From CAKRJP01 sp963658085 (GTDB lineage: Bacteria > Bacillota > Clostridia > Lachnospirales > Lachnospiraceae): DNA of 28,463 bases. Position 1 is the stretch's first letter. Each line of letters begins with the position of its first letter. The stretch covers positions 1 to 28,463 of the forward strand of contig CAVKOU010000030.1 of NCBI GenBank assembly GCA_963658085.1, given 5' to 3'. Shown piece after piece: positions 7,967 to 15,880 of the stretch. The translations under genes were made by a program, and so were the position numbers. Below the pieces are notes generated by a model. The model worked only from the letters and a program-made list of their open reading frames with translations, made no database searches and was not told the origin of the DNA.

Positions 7967-9634
7967 ATGAAGAATTGGAAAAAAGTAGCAGCAATGGCTG
8001 TGACGGCATCCATGTGTATCACTACACTGGCCGGATGCGGTGGCAGTTCCGGTAGCGAAGAATCGGCAGACAGTACTGCATCGGGAAGTGCATCAGATAA
8101 TACACTTCGTTATCAGATTGGTGTAGCCATCGACTCTCTGAATCCACAGCTTGCCAATGACGGAACCTCATTTTCCGTTCTGGCGCAGTGTATGGAAGGT
8201 TTATACACAAAGGATGAGGATGGAAATGCGATCCTTGCAGTGGCCGATAGTGTAGATAAATCAGAAGATGGACTTACTTATACCTTTAAGCTTCGTGATG
8301 ATGCAAAATGGTCCGATGGATCTGATGTGACAGCATCTGATTTTGTATATGCATGGCAGACCCTTGCGGATCCGAATACAGGAAGCGAGTATCAGTTCTT
8401 TGTACAGACCGCTTGCCTGTTAAATGCAGATGATGTTGTGGCAGGCAATAAACCGGTGACAGATCTTGGTGTAGAGGCAGTGGATGATAAGACTTTAAAA
8501 GTTACTCTTTCTTCTCCTTGTGCTGTATTTGAAAGCCTAATGACCTTCCCTAGTTTCTATCCTGTAAAACAGGAATTAGCTGAGGAATCAGGAGATGATT
8601 TTGCAACATCGGCAGATACAATCCTTTGCAATGGTGCATTTGAGATTACAGACTACGAACCGTCGGCAATGACTATCAAGGCAGAGAAAAATGATGATTA
8701 TTATGATGCCGGTGAAGTGAAGCTGGACGGTGTGGAATGGCAGGTGATTTTGGATAACCAGACTGCAGCTATGTCCTATGAATCGGGAGATCTTGATGTT
8801 GTAACCCTTACCGGAGATCTGATTGAGCAGTATCAGGATGATGCTAGCTTTAGCACATCTCAGGATGGATATATGTGGTTTGTTTCTCCGAATACAGAAG
8901 TGGCAGAGCTTGCAAATGAGAATATTCGACTGGCTCTGGCAAAATCATTTGACAAAGAAGCGGTAACAGATACTCTTTTGAAGGATGGATCGACTGTAGC
9001 TGATTACATTGTGGCAGAGAATCTTGCGGTAAGCCCGGATGGTACAGAGTTCCGTGAGCAGGTGGGAACCTATGATAACTGGACCTATGATGTAGATGCG
9101 GCAAAAGAATATTGGAGCAAGGGACTTTCTGAACTTGGAATTGATTCTCTGGAACTTGAACTTGTGGTAGAAGACAGTGACTCTGCACAGCAGGTAGCTC
9201 AGTTCTTACAAAATGAATGGCAGACAAATCTGGAAGGACTTACAATTTCCATTAAGGTAGAACCTAAGAAAGCACGTTTGGAAGATATGCAGAATGGCAA
9301 CTATCAGCTGGGTCTTACCAGATGGGGACCAGACTATGCAGATCCAATGACAGATCTTGACTGCTTTGTAACAGGAAGCGCAACAAACTATGGACGTTAT
9401 AGCAATACTGAATATGATGATACCATTGAATCTGCAAAATATGGAGAGCTTGCATTGGATGTAGAAGCAAGATGGGATGCGTTGGTTGATTGTGAGAAGA
9501 TGCTGGCAGATGACTGCGTAGTACTTCCAATCTATCAGCAATCCATTGCTCGAATGATCAGCCCTAATGTCAGTGGAATAAACTTCTATAGTACAGGAGC
9601 TAATTATTCATTTAAGTACGCGGAGAAAAAATAG
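7967..9634 (+). CDS. oppA: Oligopeptide-binding lipoprotein OppA
   Basis: This 555-residue solute-binding protein of family SBP_bac_5 starts after GGAGGT. The signal peptide (Lys-rich n-region, hydrophobic core) ends in lipobox LAGC with Cys24 as the lipidated residue. A Gly/Ser/Glu-rich flexible linker of about 22 residues follows. Family motifs include QIGVAIDSLNPQLANDG near the mature start, LRDDAKWSDGSDVTASDF, and WGPDYADPMTDLD near residue 450. It captures peptides outside the membrane and hands them to OppBC. Its position last in the operon, after an 84-base spacer, allows separate control of its level. A hairpin repeat follows at 9665. Confidence 0.94.
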   Translation: MKNWKKVAAMAVTASMCITTLAGCGGSSGSEESADSTASGSASDNTLRYQIGVAIDSLNPQLANDGTSFSVLAQCMEGLYTKDEDGNAILAVADSVDKSEDGLTYTFKLRDDAKWSDGSDVTASDFVYAWQTLADPNTGSEYQFFVQTACLLNADDVVAGNKPVTDLGVEAVDDKTLKVTLSSPCAVFESLMTFPSFYPVKQELAEESGDDFATSADTILCNGAFEITDYEPSAMTIKAEKNDDYYDAGEVKLDGVEWQVILDNQTAAMSYESGDLDVVTLTGDLIEQYQDDASFSTSQDGYMWFVSPNTEVAELANENIRLALAKSFDKEAVTDTLLKDGSTVADYIVAENLAVSPDGTEFREQVGTYDNWTYDVDAAKEYWSKGLSELGIDSLELELVVEDSDSAQQVAQFLQNEWQTNLEGLTISIKVEPKKARLEDMQNGNYQLGLTRWGPDYADPMTDLDCFVTGSATNYGRYSNTEYDDTIESAKYGELALDVEARWDALVDCEKMLADDCVVLPIYQQSIARMISPNVSGINFYSTGANYSFKYAEKK

Positions 9635-9664
9635 ATTTCTTTCAGTAAAAGATGATTGAGAAAT

Positions 9665-9698
9665 AGAGGCATAGCTACAGAAAGTTGTAGCTATGCCT
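9665..9698 (+). repeat. 34-bp palindromic hairpin repeat, copy 2 (after oppA)
   Basis: This is identical over 34 bases to 3734-3767. Here the stem extends to 14 bp (9666-9679 with 9686-9699). The following bases are CTCTTAG, with a poor T tract, so termination may be weak. As the only stem between oppA and the next gene in a typical place, it probably marks the opp transcript 3' end. Confidence 0.8.
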
Positions 9699-9699
9699 C

Positions 9700-9839
9700 T
9701 TAGCGTTTCGATGCTATAATAAATTCATTAGCTCCTAATGCCGTGGTGAAAGAGTGGCTGAAGCTTCAGGAGTTGAGATCCTTTTTTTAGAATGCAAAGT
9801 AACAAAAAATAGTTTAGAGATTAGTGGGAGGAGGAAGTT
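9700..9839 (+). other. Leader region before the B3/4 gene, possible structured RNA
   Basis: A TATAAT box lies at 9715-9720 without a good -35. Downstream, AGCTCCT (about 9730-9736) can pair with AGGAGTT (about 9774-9780). The perfect 12-base palindrome CTGAAGCTTCAG (about 9764-9775) and a run of seven T (from about 9783) follow. This could be a transcribed leader with a terminator-like end, but no known riboswitch or T-box signature was recognised. Confidence 0.3.
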
Positions 9840-10505
9840 GTGAAATACGATTTGACAGTAGATAAGAAACTTTTTGAAACCTACCTGGATATTCGCTTGG
9901 GAGTTCTTCGATTCCGGGCTGATGTAAAAGAAGCAGATCCTAGGTTTTGGAATTATATGAAAAATGAGATTGAACCGGAAGTAAGAGAAGAGATTTCAGG
10001 AAAAGAATGGAGTCAGATTCCCGGTGTCAGAGGAAGTCGTGCGGTTTATAAGGCTTTTGGAAGAAATCCGGGAAGATATAGAGTTTCTTCGGAGGCGCTT
10101 CTTCGAAGAGTTCGTCGGGGAGATGAGCTATATCATATTAATTCTGTTGTAGATGTAAATAATTTGATTTCTATTACCAGCGGATTGTCTGTCGGATCCT
10201 ATGATCTGGGTCATGTACAAGGTGCCATTACTCTGCGAAAGGCTGAGGAGGGAGAAGGCTATACCGGTATTGGAAAAGATTTTTTGGATATGGAAAATAT
10301 GCTGGTGCTTGCAGATGAGAAAGGAATCTTTGGAAGTACTATGTCGGATTCTACCAGAGCCATGGTAACAGAAGAGACCAAGGATGTGTTGGTTGTTATT
10401 TATTGCTTTGAAAAAGATATGGATCTTCCGGCAATTCTGGAGAGGGCCAAAGAGAGTTTTGAAAAATTTGCAGATGTCCGGGGTATGGAAACCTGGATGC
10501 TGTAA
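9840..10505 (+). CDS. B3/4 domain protein (stand-alone tRNA-editing-like domain)
   Basis: This 221-residue cytoplasmic protein starts at GTG, 6 bases after a GGGAGGAGG ribosome site. It matches the B3/B4 domain family, related to the editing domain of phenylalanyl-tRNA synthetase beta. Recognisable parts are VRGSRAVYKAFGRNPGRYR (about residues 61-80), SSEALLRRV, the VVDVNNLISI segment, and the GSYDLGHVQG and MSDSTRAMVT strands. In PheRS this fold hydrolyses mischarged Tyr-tRNAPhe. Free-standing versions are widespread but mostly unassigned, so a role in clearing misacylated tRNA is inference. It is followed at 36 bases by the DUF4230 gene, probably in one transcript. Confidence 0.85.
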   Translation: MKYDLTVDKKLFETYLDIRLGVLRFRADVKEADPRFWNYMKNEIEPEVREEISGKEWSQIPGVRGSRAVYKAFGRNPGRYRVSSEALLRRVRRGDELYHINSVVDVNNLISITSGLSVGSYDLGHVQGAITLRKAEEGEGYTGIGKDFLDMENMLVLADEKGIFGSTMSDSTRAMVTEETKDVLVVIYCFEKDMDLPAILERAKESFEKFADVRGMETWML

Positions 10506-10541
10506 AATAAAAGTCTTTTCATATAAAGAAGGGAGAACTTT

Positions 10542-11117
10542 ATGAAAACTAAATTTAAAATCGTGGGGATACTTGTCGTTGCCTTGGTAATTATTGTGGG
10601 AGGAATAGCTGTATACAGAGGGTTGTCTACACCTGAAGATAGTACACCCTGGGAGACTACTCTTGCAGATGCGGCGGAGATGACCACTCAGAAACTGACA
10701 ATCTCCGATGTATTTGAAACTACAAAAGGAAATATTCCGTTGATTACCAAGAATAAATTCCTGGTGCAATACAAGACTACGGTTACTGCAGGATTTGATG
10801 TAGATAAAGCAGATGTTAAGGAAAAAGCGGACGAGATCGTTGTAACTATCCCACACTGTACCATAAACGAAGACTCTATCAAGATAAAATCCAGTGATCT
10901 GATGATTTATGATACCAATTTTGCACTTCTAAGTGCGGATGAAGATGCTGTGCTTGAAATTGTTGCAGAGGCAGAAGAGCATGCGAAGGAAACAGCGAAC
11001 TCTGAGGAATATGGTTTGCTTACTAACGCAGATGAGAATGCGAAGAGAGTAATGCAGGGGATGTTTGAAAATAATGCGGATGGGAAAACGGTGGTAGTAA
11101 AATTCTCTAATGACTAA
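10542..11117 (+). CDS. DUF4230-family membrane-anchored protein
   Basis: This 191-residue protein has one N-terminal membrane helix (residues about 7-26, IVGILVVALVIIVGG) and an extracytoplasmic domain. The domain shows the DUF4230 pattern: a hydrophobic strand-rich start (LTISDVFETTKG), FLVQYKTTVTAGFDVDKADV, EIVVTIPHCTINEDSI, and a C-terminal helix with repeated Ala/Glu (LEIVAEAEEHAKETA, TNADENAKRVMQGM). No function is established for the family. A GGGAGAA ribosome site precedes the start. It sits between the B3/4 and HAD genes with short gaps. Confidence 0.75.
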   Translation: MKTKFKIVGILVVALVIIVGGIAVYRGLSTPEDSTPWETTLADAAEMTTQKLTISDVFETTKGNIPLITKNKFLVQYKTTVTAGFDVDKADVKEKADEIVVTIPHCTINEDSIKIKSSDLMIYDTNFALLSADEDAVLEIVAEAEEHAKETANSEEYGLLTNADENAKRVMQGMFENNADGKTVVVKFSND

Positions 11118-11162
11118 GAAATCCGTAAACTTTTAATCCCCAATAATGTGTGGAGGGAAATT

Positions 11163-11873
11163 GTGAGTATACATAAAATAAAAACTGTCATTTTTGACAT
11201 TGATAATACGTTATACAGCTATGATGAGAATCATATTTATGGAATGAAGGCTTTGGAGGATTATTGCAAAAATGCCTTGGGCATCTCCAAAGAGGAGATG
11301 GATCAGTATTATAAGAAGGCAGGGAAAATCGTGATCGATCGAATCGGCAGTGATGCGGCAGCGATCCACAGTCGTCTCCTTCGCGCCCAGTGTATGTTGG
11401 AATTGATGAACAAGCCGCTGTTTCCCCATGCCCTTCATATGTACCATGCTTATTGGGATACCTTGATCCGACTGTCTCAGCCGACAAAGGGATCTTTGGA
11501 GTTTGTAAAGGCACTGAAAGAGCGAGGAATCCGTATCGGAATCGGAACAGACATGACGGCCTATGTTCAATATAAGAAATTGATAGACCTGGGCATTGCT
11601 CCTTACGTGGATTTTATTGTGACCAGTGAGGAAGCTGGAGTGGAGAAACCACATCCTCATTTCTTTGAACTCTGTGTGGAGAAAGGAAATGCAAGGCCTG
11701 AGGAATGTGCATTTATTGGGGATAATCTGAAAAAAGACGTGGAAGGTGCCTGCATGAGTGGGCTTAAGGGAATCTGGTATACCAAGGAAGAGGAGCCGGA
11801 AGGAACTAATGATCATCCTTGTATACGATCATTTGTAGATGTTGATATTGATTATTTCCTGGAAAACATATAA
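11163..11873 (+). CDS. HAD-superfamily hydrolase (nucleotidase-like)
   Basis: This 236-residue cytoplasmic phosphatase of HAD subfamily I has motif I FDIDNTLY with nucleophile Asp12 and acid Asp14, motif II in GIGTDMT (near 127-132), motif III Lys in GVEKPHP (near 162), and motif IV GDNLKKD with Asp187. A cap domain of helices lies between motifs I and II (about residues 20-110). The GTG at 11163 is preferred because GGAGGG ends 5 bases before it; an upstream in-frame GTG at 11148 would put that ribosome site inside the gene. The best-known relatives are YjjG-type pyrimidine nucleotidases, but the substrate cannot be read from the sequence. Confidence 0.85.
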   Translation: MSIHKIKTVIFDIDNTLYSYDENHIYGMKALEDYCKNALGISKEEMDQYYKKAGKIVIDRIGSDAAAIHSRLLRAQCMLELMNKPLFPHALHMYHAYWDTLIRLSQPTKGSLEFVKALKERGIRIGIGTDMTAYVQYKKLIDLGIAPYVDFIVTSEEAGVEKPHPHFFELCVEKGNARPEECAFIGDNLKKDVEGACMSGLKGIWYTKEEEPEGTNDHPCIRSFVDVDIDYFLENI

Positions 11874-11910
11874 TTAAATGAATCTTTTCTGATCATAAAA
11901 CATAAAAAAT

Positions 11911-11961
11911 AAGAAGATCTGAAGTGGAGTCGAAAGAGAGAAGCTTTGGATCTTCTTTTTT
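11911..11961 (+). terminator. Intrinsic terminator after the HAD gene
   Basis: A 9-bp stem (AAGAAGATC at 11911-11919 with GATCTTCTT at 11949-11957) is followed by T to 11961. The loop is long (29 bases) with weak inner pairing. It separates the HAD transcript from the ascorbate locus. Confidence 0.7.
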
Positions 11962-12034
11962 GCCTGAAAATCTCTTGTAAAAATAAACAAAAACAATACA
12001 GTGCATTTATGCATTATATCGAAAATATCGAAAG

Positions 12035-12144
12035 GTTCATATAATTAAACAACGGTCATATAAATTTCTTGCTATAGTTCATAAAGAGTGATATAACACA
12101 TATAAAGAAACAAATAAATCACGAAATAACAAAGTTATATGAAC
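12035..12144 (+). promoter_or_regulatory. Promoter and operator cluster of the ulaG operon
   Basis: The likely promoter is TTGCTA (12069-12074), a 17-base spacer, and TATAAC (12092-12097). Copies of a GTTCATA-type motif surround it: GTTCATATAATT from 12035, GGTCATATAA from 12054, GTTCATAAAGAGT from 12077 (inside the spacer), and an inverted GTTCATATAACT covering 12133-12144. A TGCAT-TT-ATGCA inverted repeat lies just upstream (12002-12013). The spacing suggests a multi-site operator bound by the DeoR-type regulator encoded at 15881; the binding is inferred. Confidence 0.65.
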
Positions 12145-12163
12145 TATTTAAAGGAGGACTCAA

Positions 12164-13267
12164 ATGAGCAAAATTAGCGAAATGACAAGAGAAAGCTGGA
12201 TCAACAGTACCTTCCCTGAGTGGGGAACATGGCTGGTGGAGGACATCGAGAATGAAGTTGTTGCTCCCGGAAACGTAGCTATGTGGTGGCTTGGATGTAC
12301 AGGTGTTTGGTTCAAAACACCGGCAGATACCAACATTACCATCGACTTGTGGTGTGGAAACGGAAAGCGTACTCACGGAGATGGAAAGATGAAAGTCGGA
12401 CATCAGATGGCAAATATGTGCGGAGGAAGAGCAATGCAGCCAAATCTTCGTAACGTACCATTTGTAATCGATCCATTTGCATTTAAGAAAGTTGATGCAG
12501 TGCTTGCAACTCATTATCATCAGGATCATATGTCAGCTGAGTGGGCAGCTCATGTAATCCAGAGCGGAATGACAACAACAGATGAGAACGGAAATGAGAT
12601 TCCGGTACCATTTATCGGACCAAAGAAATCTGTTGAGTTGTGGGAGAAATGGGGAGTTCCTGCAGAGCGTTGTATTACAGTAAAGCCTGGTGATACAATT
12701 AAAATCAAAGACATTGAGATCGTTGCACTTGATTCCTTCGACAGAACCTGTATTGTAACTACAGATAAGACAGGACCGGACAGAGAAGAACTTACAGGTG
12801 TCTGCCCAACAGATATGGATGATAAGGCAGTTAACTATTTGGTTAAGACTCCGGGTGGAAACATCTATCACTCAGGAGATTCACACTTCTCTATTTACTT
12901 TGCAAAACATGGTAAGGATTATGACATTGATGTAGCATTCGGATCCTTTGGTGAGAATCCGATCGGTATGCAGGATAAGATGACATCTATCGATATCCTT
13001 CGTATGGCAGAGAACTTGAAGTGTAAGGTAGTTGTTCCGATTCACTGGGATGTATGGACAAACTTCCAGGCAGACTGTGATGAAATCAAAGTTCTGTATG
13101 ATTTCAAGAAAGATCGTAACGAATATAAATTCCATCCATTCTTCTGGCAGGTGGGTGGTAAGTATACCTATCCGGCAGACAAGGATAAGATCTACTATCA
13201 CCACAGAAGAGGATTTGAGGATTGCTTCGAGGCTCCACAGAACATTCCGTTCCGTTCATGCCTGTAA
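12164..13267 (+). CDS. ulaG: L-ascorbate-6-phosphate lactonase UlaG
   Basis: This 367-residue cytoplasmic metallo-beta-lactamase-fold enzyme is slightly longer than E. coli UlaG (about 354). Metal ligands visible are THYHQDHM (His117, His119, Asp121, His122), His236 and Asp239 in HSGDSHF, and His294 in PIHWDVW. The N-terminus (SWINSTFPEWGTWLVEDIE) is characteristic of UlaG. It opens the ring of L-ascorbate 6-phosphate to 3-keto-L-gulonate 6-phosphate. It begins the first ascorbate transcript, downstream of the operator cluster, with AAAGGAGG before the ATG, and is followed directly by the three PTS subunit genes. Confidence 0.93.
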   Translation: MSKISEMTRESWINSTFPEWGTWLVEDIENEVVAPGNVAMWWLGCTGVWFKTPADTNITIDLWCGNGKRTHGDGKMKVGHQMANMCGGRAMQPNLRNVPFVIDPFAFKKVDAVLATHYHQDHMSAEWAAHVIQSGMTTTDENGNEIPVPFIGPKKSVELWEKWGVPAERCITVKPGDTIKIKDIEIVALDSFDRTCIVTTDKTGPDREELTGVCPTDMDDKAVNYLVKTPGGNIYHSGDSHFSIYFAKHGKDYDIDVAFGSFGENPIGMQDKMTSIDILRMAENLKCKVVVPIHWDVWTNFQADCDEIKVLYDFKKDRNEYKFHPFFWQVGGKYTYPADKDKIYYHHRRGFEDCFEAPQNIPFRSCL

Positions 13268-13297
13268 GATTAGTCGAATAAATAATAGGAGAGAGCC

Positions 13298-13750
13298 ATG
13301 TTAAAGGAATTCGTTGAGAGTAAACATTATAAATTTGCAGAGAGCGCTGCAGACTGGCAGGATGCCATCCGAATGAGCTGTGAATCATTGGAGGCTGACG
13401 GTACAGTTGAGGCAAATTATAAAGAAGATATTATTAAATGTGTTGAAAAATATGGCCCATATATCGTAATTATTCCTGGGGTGGCAATGCCACACTCCCA
13501 GGAAAATGCGGTAGGAGTTCATAAAACAGCCATTGGATTTATGAAATTGGAGCAGCCGGTAAGTTTTGATCCGGAAGATCCGGAAAAGGATGCATCCTTG
13601 TTCTTTACCCTTGCATCCTGTAATCCGGAACAGCATCTTAATAATATGTCCAGATTAGCCGAAATGTTGTCTAACGAGGATTTGATCGAAGATCTGAAAC
13701 AAACAAAAGGACCTGAAGATTTGTTGAGACTTCAGGAAAAGTATCTGTAA
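13298..13750 (+). CDS. ulaC: Ascorbate PTS component IIA
   Basis: This 150-residue cytoplasmic phosphocarrier of the mannitol/fructose-type IIA fold starts after AGGAGAG. The phosphorylated His66 lies in the diagnostic PGVAMPHS motif. Flanking strands (YIVIIP before, TAIGFMKLEQPVSF after) and the end helix (LAEMLSNEDLIEDLKQ) fit the family and length. It takes phosphate from HPr and passes it to the IIB cysteine. It lies 30 bases after ulaG and 28 before the IIC gene, clearly co-transcribed. Confidence 0.92.
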   Translation: MLKEFVESKHYKFAESAADWQDAIRMSCESLEADGTVEANYKEDIIKCVEKYGPYIVIIPGVAMPHSQENAVGVHKTAIGFMKLEQPVSFDPEDPEKDASLFFTLASCNPEQHLNNMSRLAEMLSNEDLIEDLKQTKGPEDLLRLQEKYL

Positions 13751-13778
13751 AAGGAATTCAGAGCGAAGGGGAAACAAG

Positions 13779-15263
13779 ATGAATATTTTGATGAATGTAT
13801 GGTCGTATTTTGCGACAAATATTTTAGAACAGCCAGCATTCATGATCGGTTTGATCGTAATGATTGGTTATATCTTATTAAAGAAACCATGGTATGATGT
13901 ACTTGCAGGTGTAATTAAGGCTATCGTTGGATACCTGATTTTGACCGTTGGTTCTTCTGGACTGGTAAGTAACTTCCGTCCGGTTCTTGTAGGATTAAAA
14001 GATGTCTTTCAAATAGACGCTATGGTTATTGATCCGTACTTTGGACAAAATGCCGTAACCGCAGGTGTAGAAGAAGTTTTCGGAAAAGGTTTCGGAGATG
14101 CAATGATCCTTCTTCTCATCGCATTTATTGTAAACATTTTATTGGTTCGTTTTAGTAAAGTAACAAAGCTTCGTGCGCTGTTCACCACAGGTCATGTACA
14201 GGTTCAGCAGGCTGCAACCGCTTACTGGTTGATTATGTTCGCATTGCCGGGACTTCTTACACACAATGTGGCACTGATTATCGTAATGGCAGTTATTCTT
14301 GGTGCTTACTGGGCAGTTGGTGCAAACCTTCTGATCAAACCATGTCAGGAGGTTACAGACGGTGCAGGATTTACCCTGGCTCATCAGCAGATGTTTGGTG
14401 TAGCATTCAATTACTGGTTGGCAGGTAAACTTTTTGGTAAGAAAAAAGATGGTAAAGAAGTTAAGAAGATCGATGACGTAGAGCTTCCGGGATTCATGTC
14501 TATCTTTAATGAAAATATGGTATGTACATCAATCTTGATGCTGATTTTCTTCGGAGCAATCCTTTGCATCCTTGGTAAGGATTATTTGGTAGCGCAGGGA
14601 TTCCTTGCAGAGGACGCATCCATGCTCTTCTACGTGATTCAGACCTGTTTATACTTTTCTGTATACCTGGCAATTCTTCAGCTCGGTGTTCGTACTTTCG
14701 TAACAGAGCTGACAGCATCCTTCCAGGGTATTGCAGATAAGCTTCTCCCAGGTTCCGTTCCCGGAGTTGACTGTGCTGTTATTTTCGGATTTGGTTCAGC
14801 AAATGCTGTTCCTCTTGGATTCCTTGCAGGTTTCCTTGGACAGATCATCGCTATTGCATTGCTGATCGTTCTTAAGAGCCCAACACTTGTAATCTGCGGA
14901 TTCGTACCGGTATTCTTTGATAATGCGACCATCGCTATCTTTGCAAATGAAAAAGGTGGTGTGAAAGCGGCTCTTATTCTTCCATTCCTTTCAGGATTGG
15001 CCCAGGTATTTGGTTCAGCACTGATCGCCGGATGGGTTGGAATGGCAGCTTACGGCGGATACCTTGGTATGTGGGACTGGGCAGTTGTATGGCCGGTAAT
15101 GACAGTGGTTATGAAGTACTTAAGCTATGCAGGTGTAGCTGTAGTAGCTATCGCACTTCTTGCAATTCCACAGATTGAGTACAGAAAAAATAAAGAAGGA
15201 TACTTCCTTATGACTGAAGATTACGAAGCATATAAGGAATTAAAAGCAAAACAGAACGCATAA
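13779..15263 (+). CDS. ulaA: Ascorbate PTS permease IIC
   Basis: This polytopic inner-membrane permease of 494 residues has about eleven hydrophobic helices. Features of the UlaA family include AFMIGLIVMIGYILLKKPWY near the N-terminus, GSSGLVSNFRPVL (about 58-70), and conserved Gly/Pro-rich segments such as PGSVPGVDCAVIFGFGSAN and FDNATIAIFANEKGG in the second half. It carries ascorbate across the membrane as IIB phosphorylates it. An AAGGGG ribosome site precedes the ATG. It is separated from the IIB gene by 88 bases with no clear terminator. Confidence 0.93.
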   Translation: MNILMNVWSYFATNILEQPAFMIGLIVMIGYILLKKPWYDVLAGVIKAIVGYLILTVGSSGLVSNFRPVLVGLKDVFQIDAMVIDPYFGQNAVTAGVEEVFGKGFGDAMILLLIAFIVNILLVRFSKVTKLRALFTTGHVQVQQAATAYWLIMFALPGLLTHNVALIIVMAVILGAYWAVGANLLIKPCQEVTDGAGFTLAHQQMFGVAFNYWLAGKLFGKKKDGKEVKKIDDVELPGFMSIFNENMVCTSILMLIFFGAILCILGKDYLVAQGFLAEDASMLFYVIQTCLYFSVYLAILQLGVRTFVTELTASFQGIADKLLPGSVPGVDCAVIFGFGSANAVPLGFLAGFLGQIIAIALLIVLKSPTLVICGFVPVFFDNATIAIFANEKGGVKAALILPFLSGLAQVFGSALIAGWVGMAAYGGYLGMWDWAVVWPVMTVVMKYLSYAGVAVVAIALLAIPQIEYRKNKEGYFLMTEDYEAYKELKAKQNA

Positions 15264-15351
15264 GATTAATATAATAAGTTTAATATCACAAGAAACATAG
15301 TGAACACAGGAAAAGGGAGTCAGGAGACTGGCAGAAAGTGAGGATGTAAAA

Positions 15352-15657
15352 ATGGCAAAAGAAAATATGAGTTTTTTAGTATGTTGTGCAAACGGAGCCG
15401 GATCTAGTTTGATGATGAAGATGACTATGCAGAAGGTTCTTGATAAGGTTGGTCTAAAGCCTGGAAAGATTCATCACTGTGCATTATCAGAAGGAAAAAC
15501 TGCAGCTGCTCAGTATGATGTAGTATTCTGTGCTCAGAACTTTGCAAATATGTTCAAAGATGCAGAGAAGAAGGGCACTCAGGTAATCGGACTGAGAAAT
15601 ATCATGTCTGCACAGGAAATTGAACAGAAAATGAAAGAACATGGCATTATCGATTAA
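15352..15657 (+). CDS. ulaB: Ascorbate PTS component IIB
   Basis: This 101-residue cytoplasmic IIB protein of the lactose/cellobiose-like fold has the P-loop CANGAGSS, whose Cys12 aligns with the phosphocysteine in the CGNGQGSS loop of E. coli UlaB. The body alternates strand and helix (YDVVFCAQNFANMF, QVIGLRNIMS) as expected. It accepts phosphate from His66 of IIA and passes it to the sugar in IIC. It is the last gene of the first ascorbate transcript; a strong terminator follows 30 bases later. Confidence 0.92.
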   Translation: MAKENMSFLVCCANGAGSSLMMKMTMQKVLDKVGLKPGKIHHCALSEGKTAAAQYDVVFCAQNFANMFKDAEKKGTQVIGLRNIMSAQEIEQKMKEHGIID

Positions 15658-15687
15658 TAAAATTGTTTCGGCATAATTAAAAATCCG

Positions 15688-15722
15688 GGGTGCTCCGCAG
15701 AGGGAGCGGAGCACCCTTTTTT
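15688..15722 (+). terminator. Strong intrinsic terminator after ulaB
   Basis: A perfect 11-bp GC-rich stem (GGGTGCTCCGC at 15688-15698 with 15706-15716), a 7-base loop, and a six-T tail. It ends the ulaG-C-A-B transcript and isolates it from the regulator transcript. Confidence 0.92.
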
Positions 15723-15792
15723 AAAGAAAATCGCTTAAAATGCCTGGGCTTATTTTTTTTAACCTTTTTTACGATAAATAATCAAAAAAATA

Positions 15793-15821
15793 ATGACAAA
15801 GTTCATAAAAAGTAGGATAAT
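15793..15821 (+). promoter_or_regulatory. Promoter/operator of the DeoR-ulaEF operon
   Basis: ATGACA (15793-15798) and GATAAT (15816-15821) are separated by 17 bases. The spacer holds GTTCATAAAAAGT from 15801, nearly identical to GTTCATAAAGAGT in the spacer of the ulaG promoter. Shared placement between -35 and -10 supports repression of both units by one protein, including autoregulation. Confidence 0.7.
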
Positions 15822-15880
15822 AAGGATGAACTAACATGCTGAAATAGTATTGTCAAAGAGAAAATGAGGTTATCAAGAAG

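Noticed and set aside
12002..12060. CcpA cre site upstream of ulaG
   Set aside because: No stretch matched the cre consensus well enough by eye; only the TGCAT-TT-ATGCA repeat and GTTCATA copies stand out.
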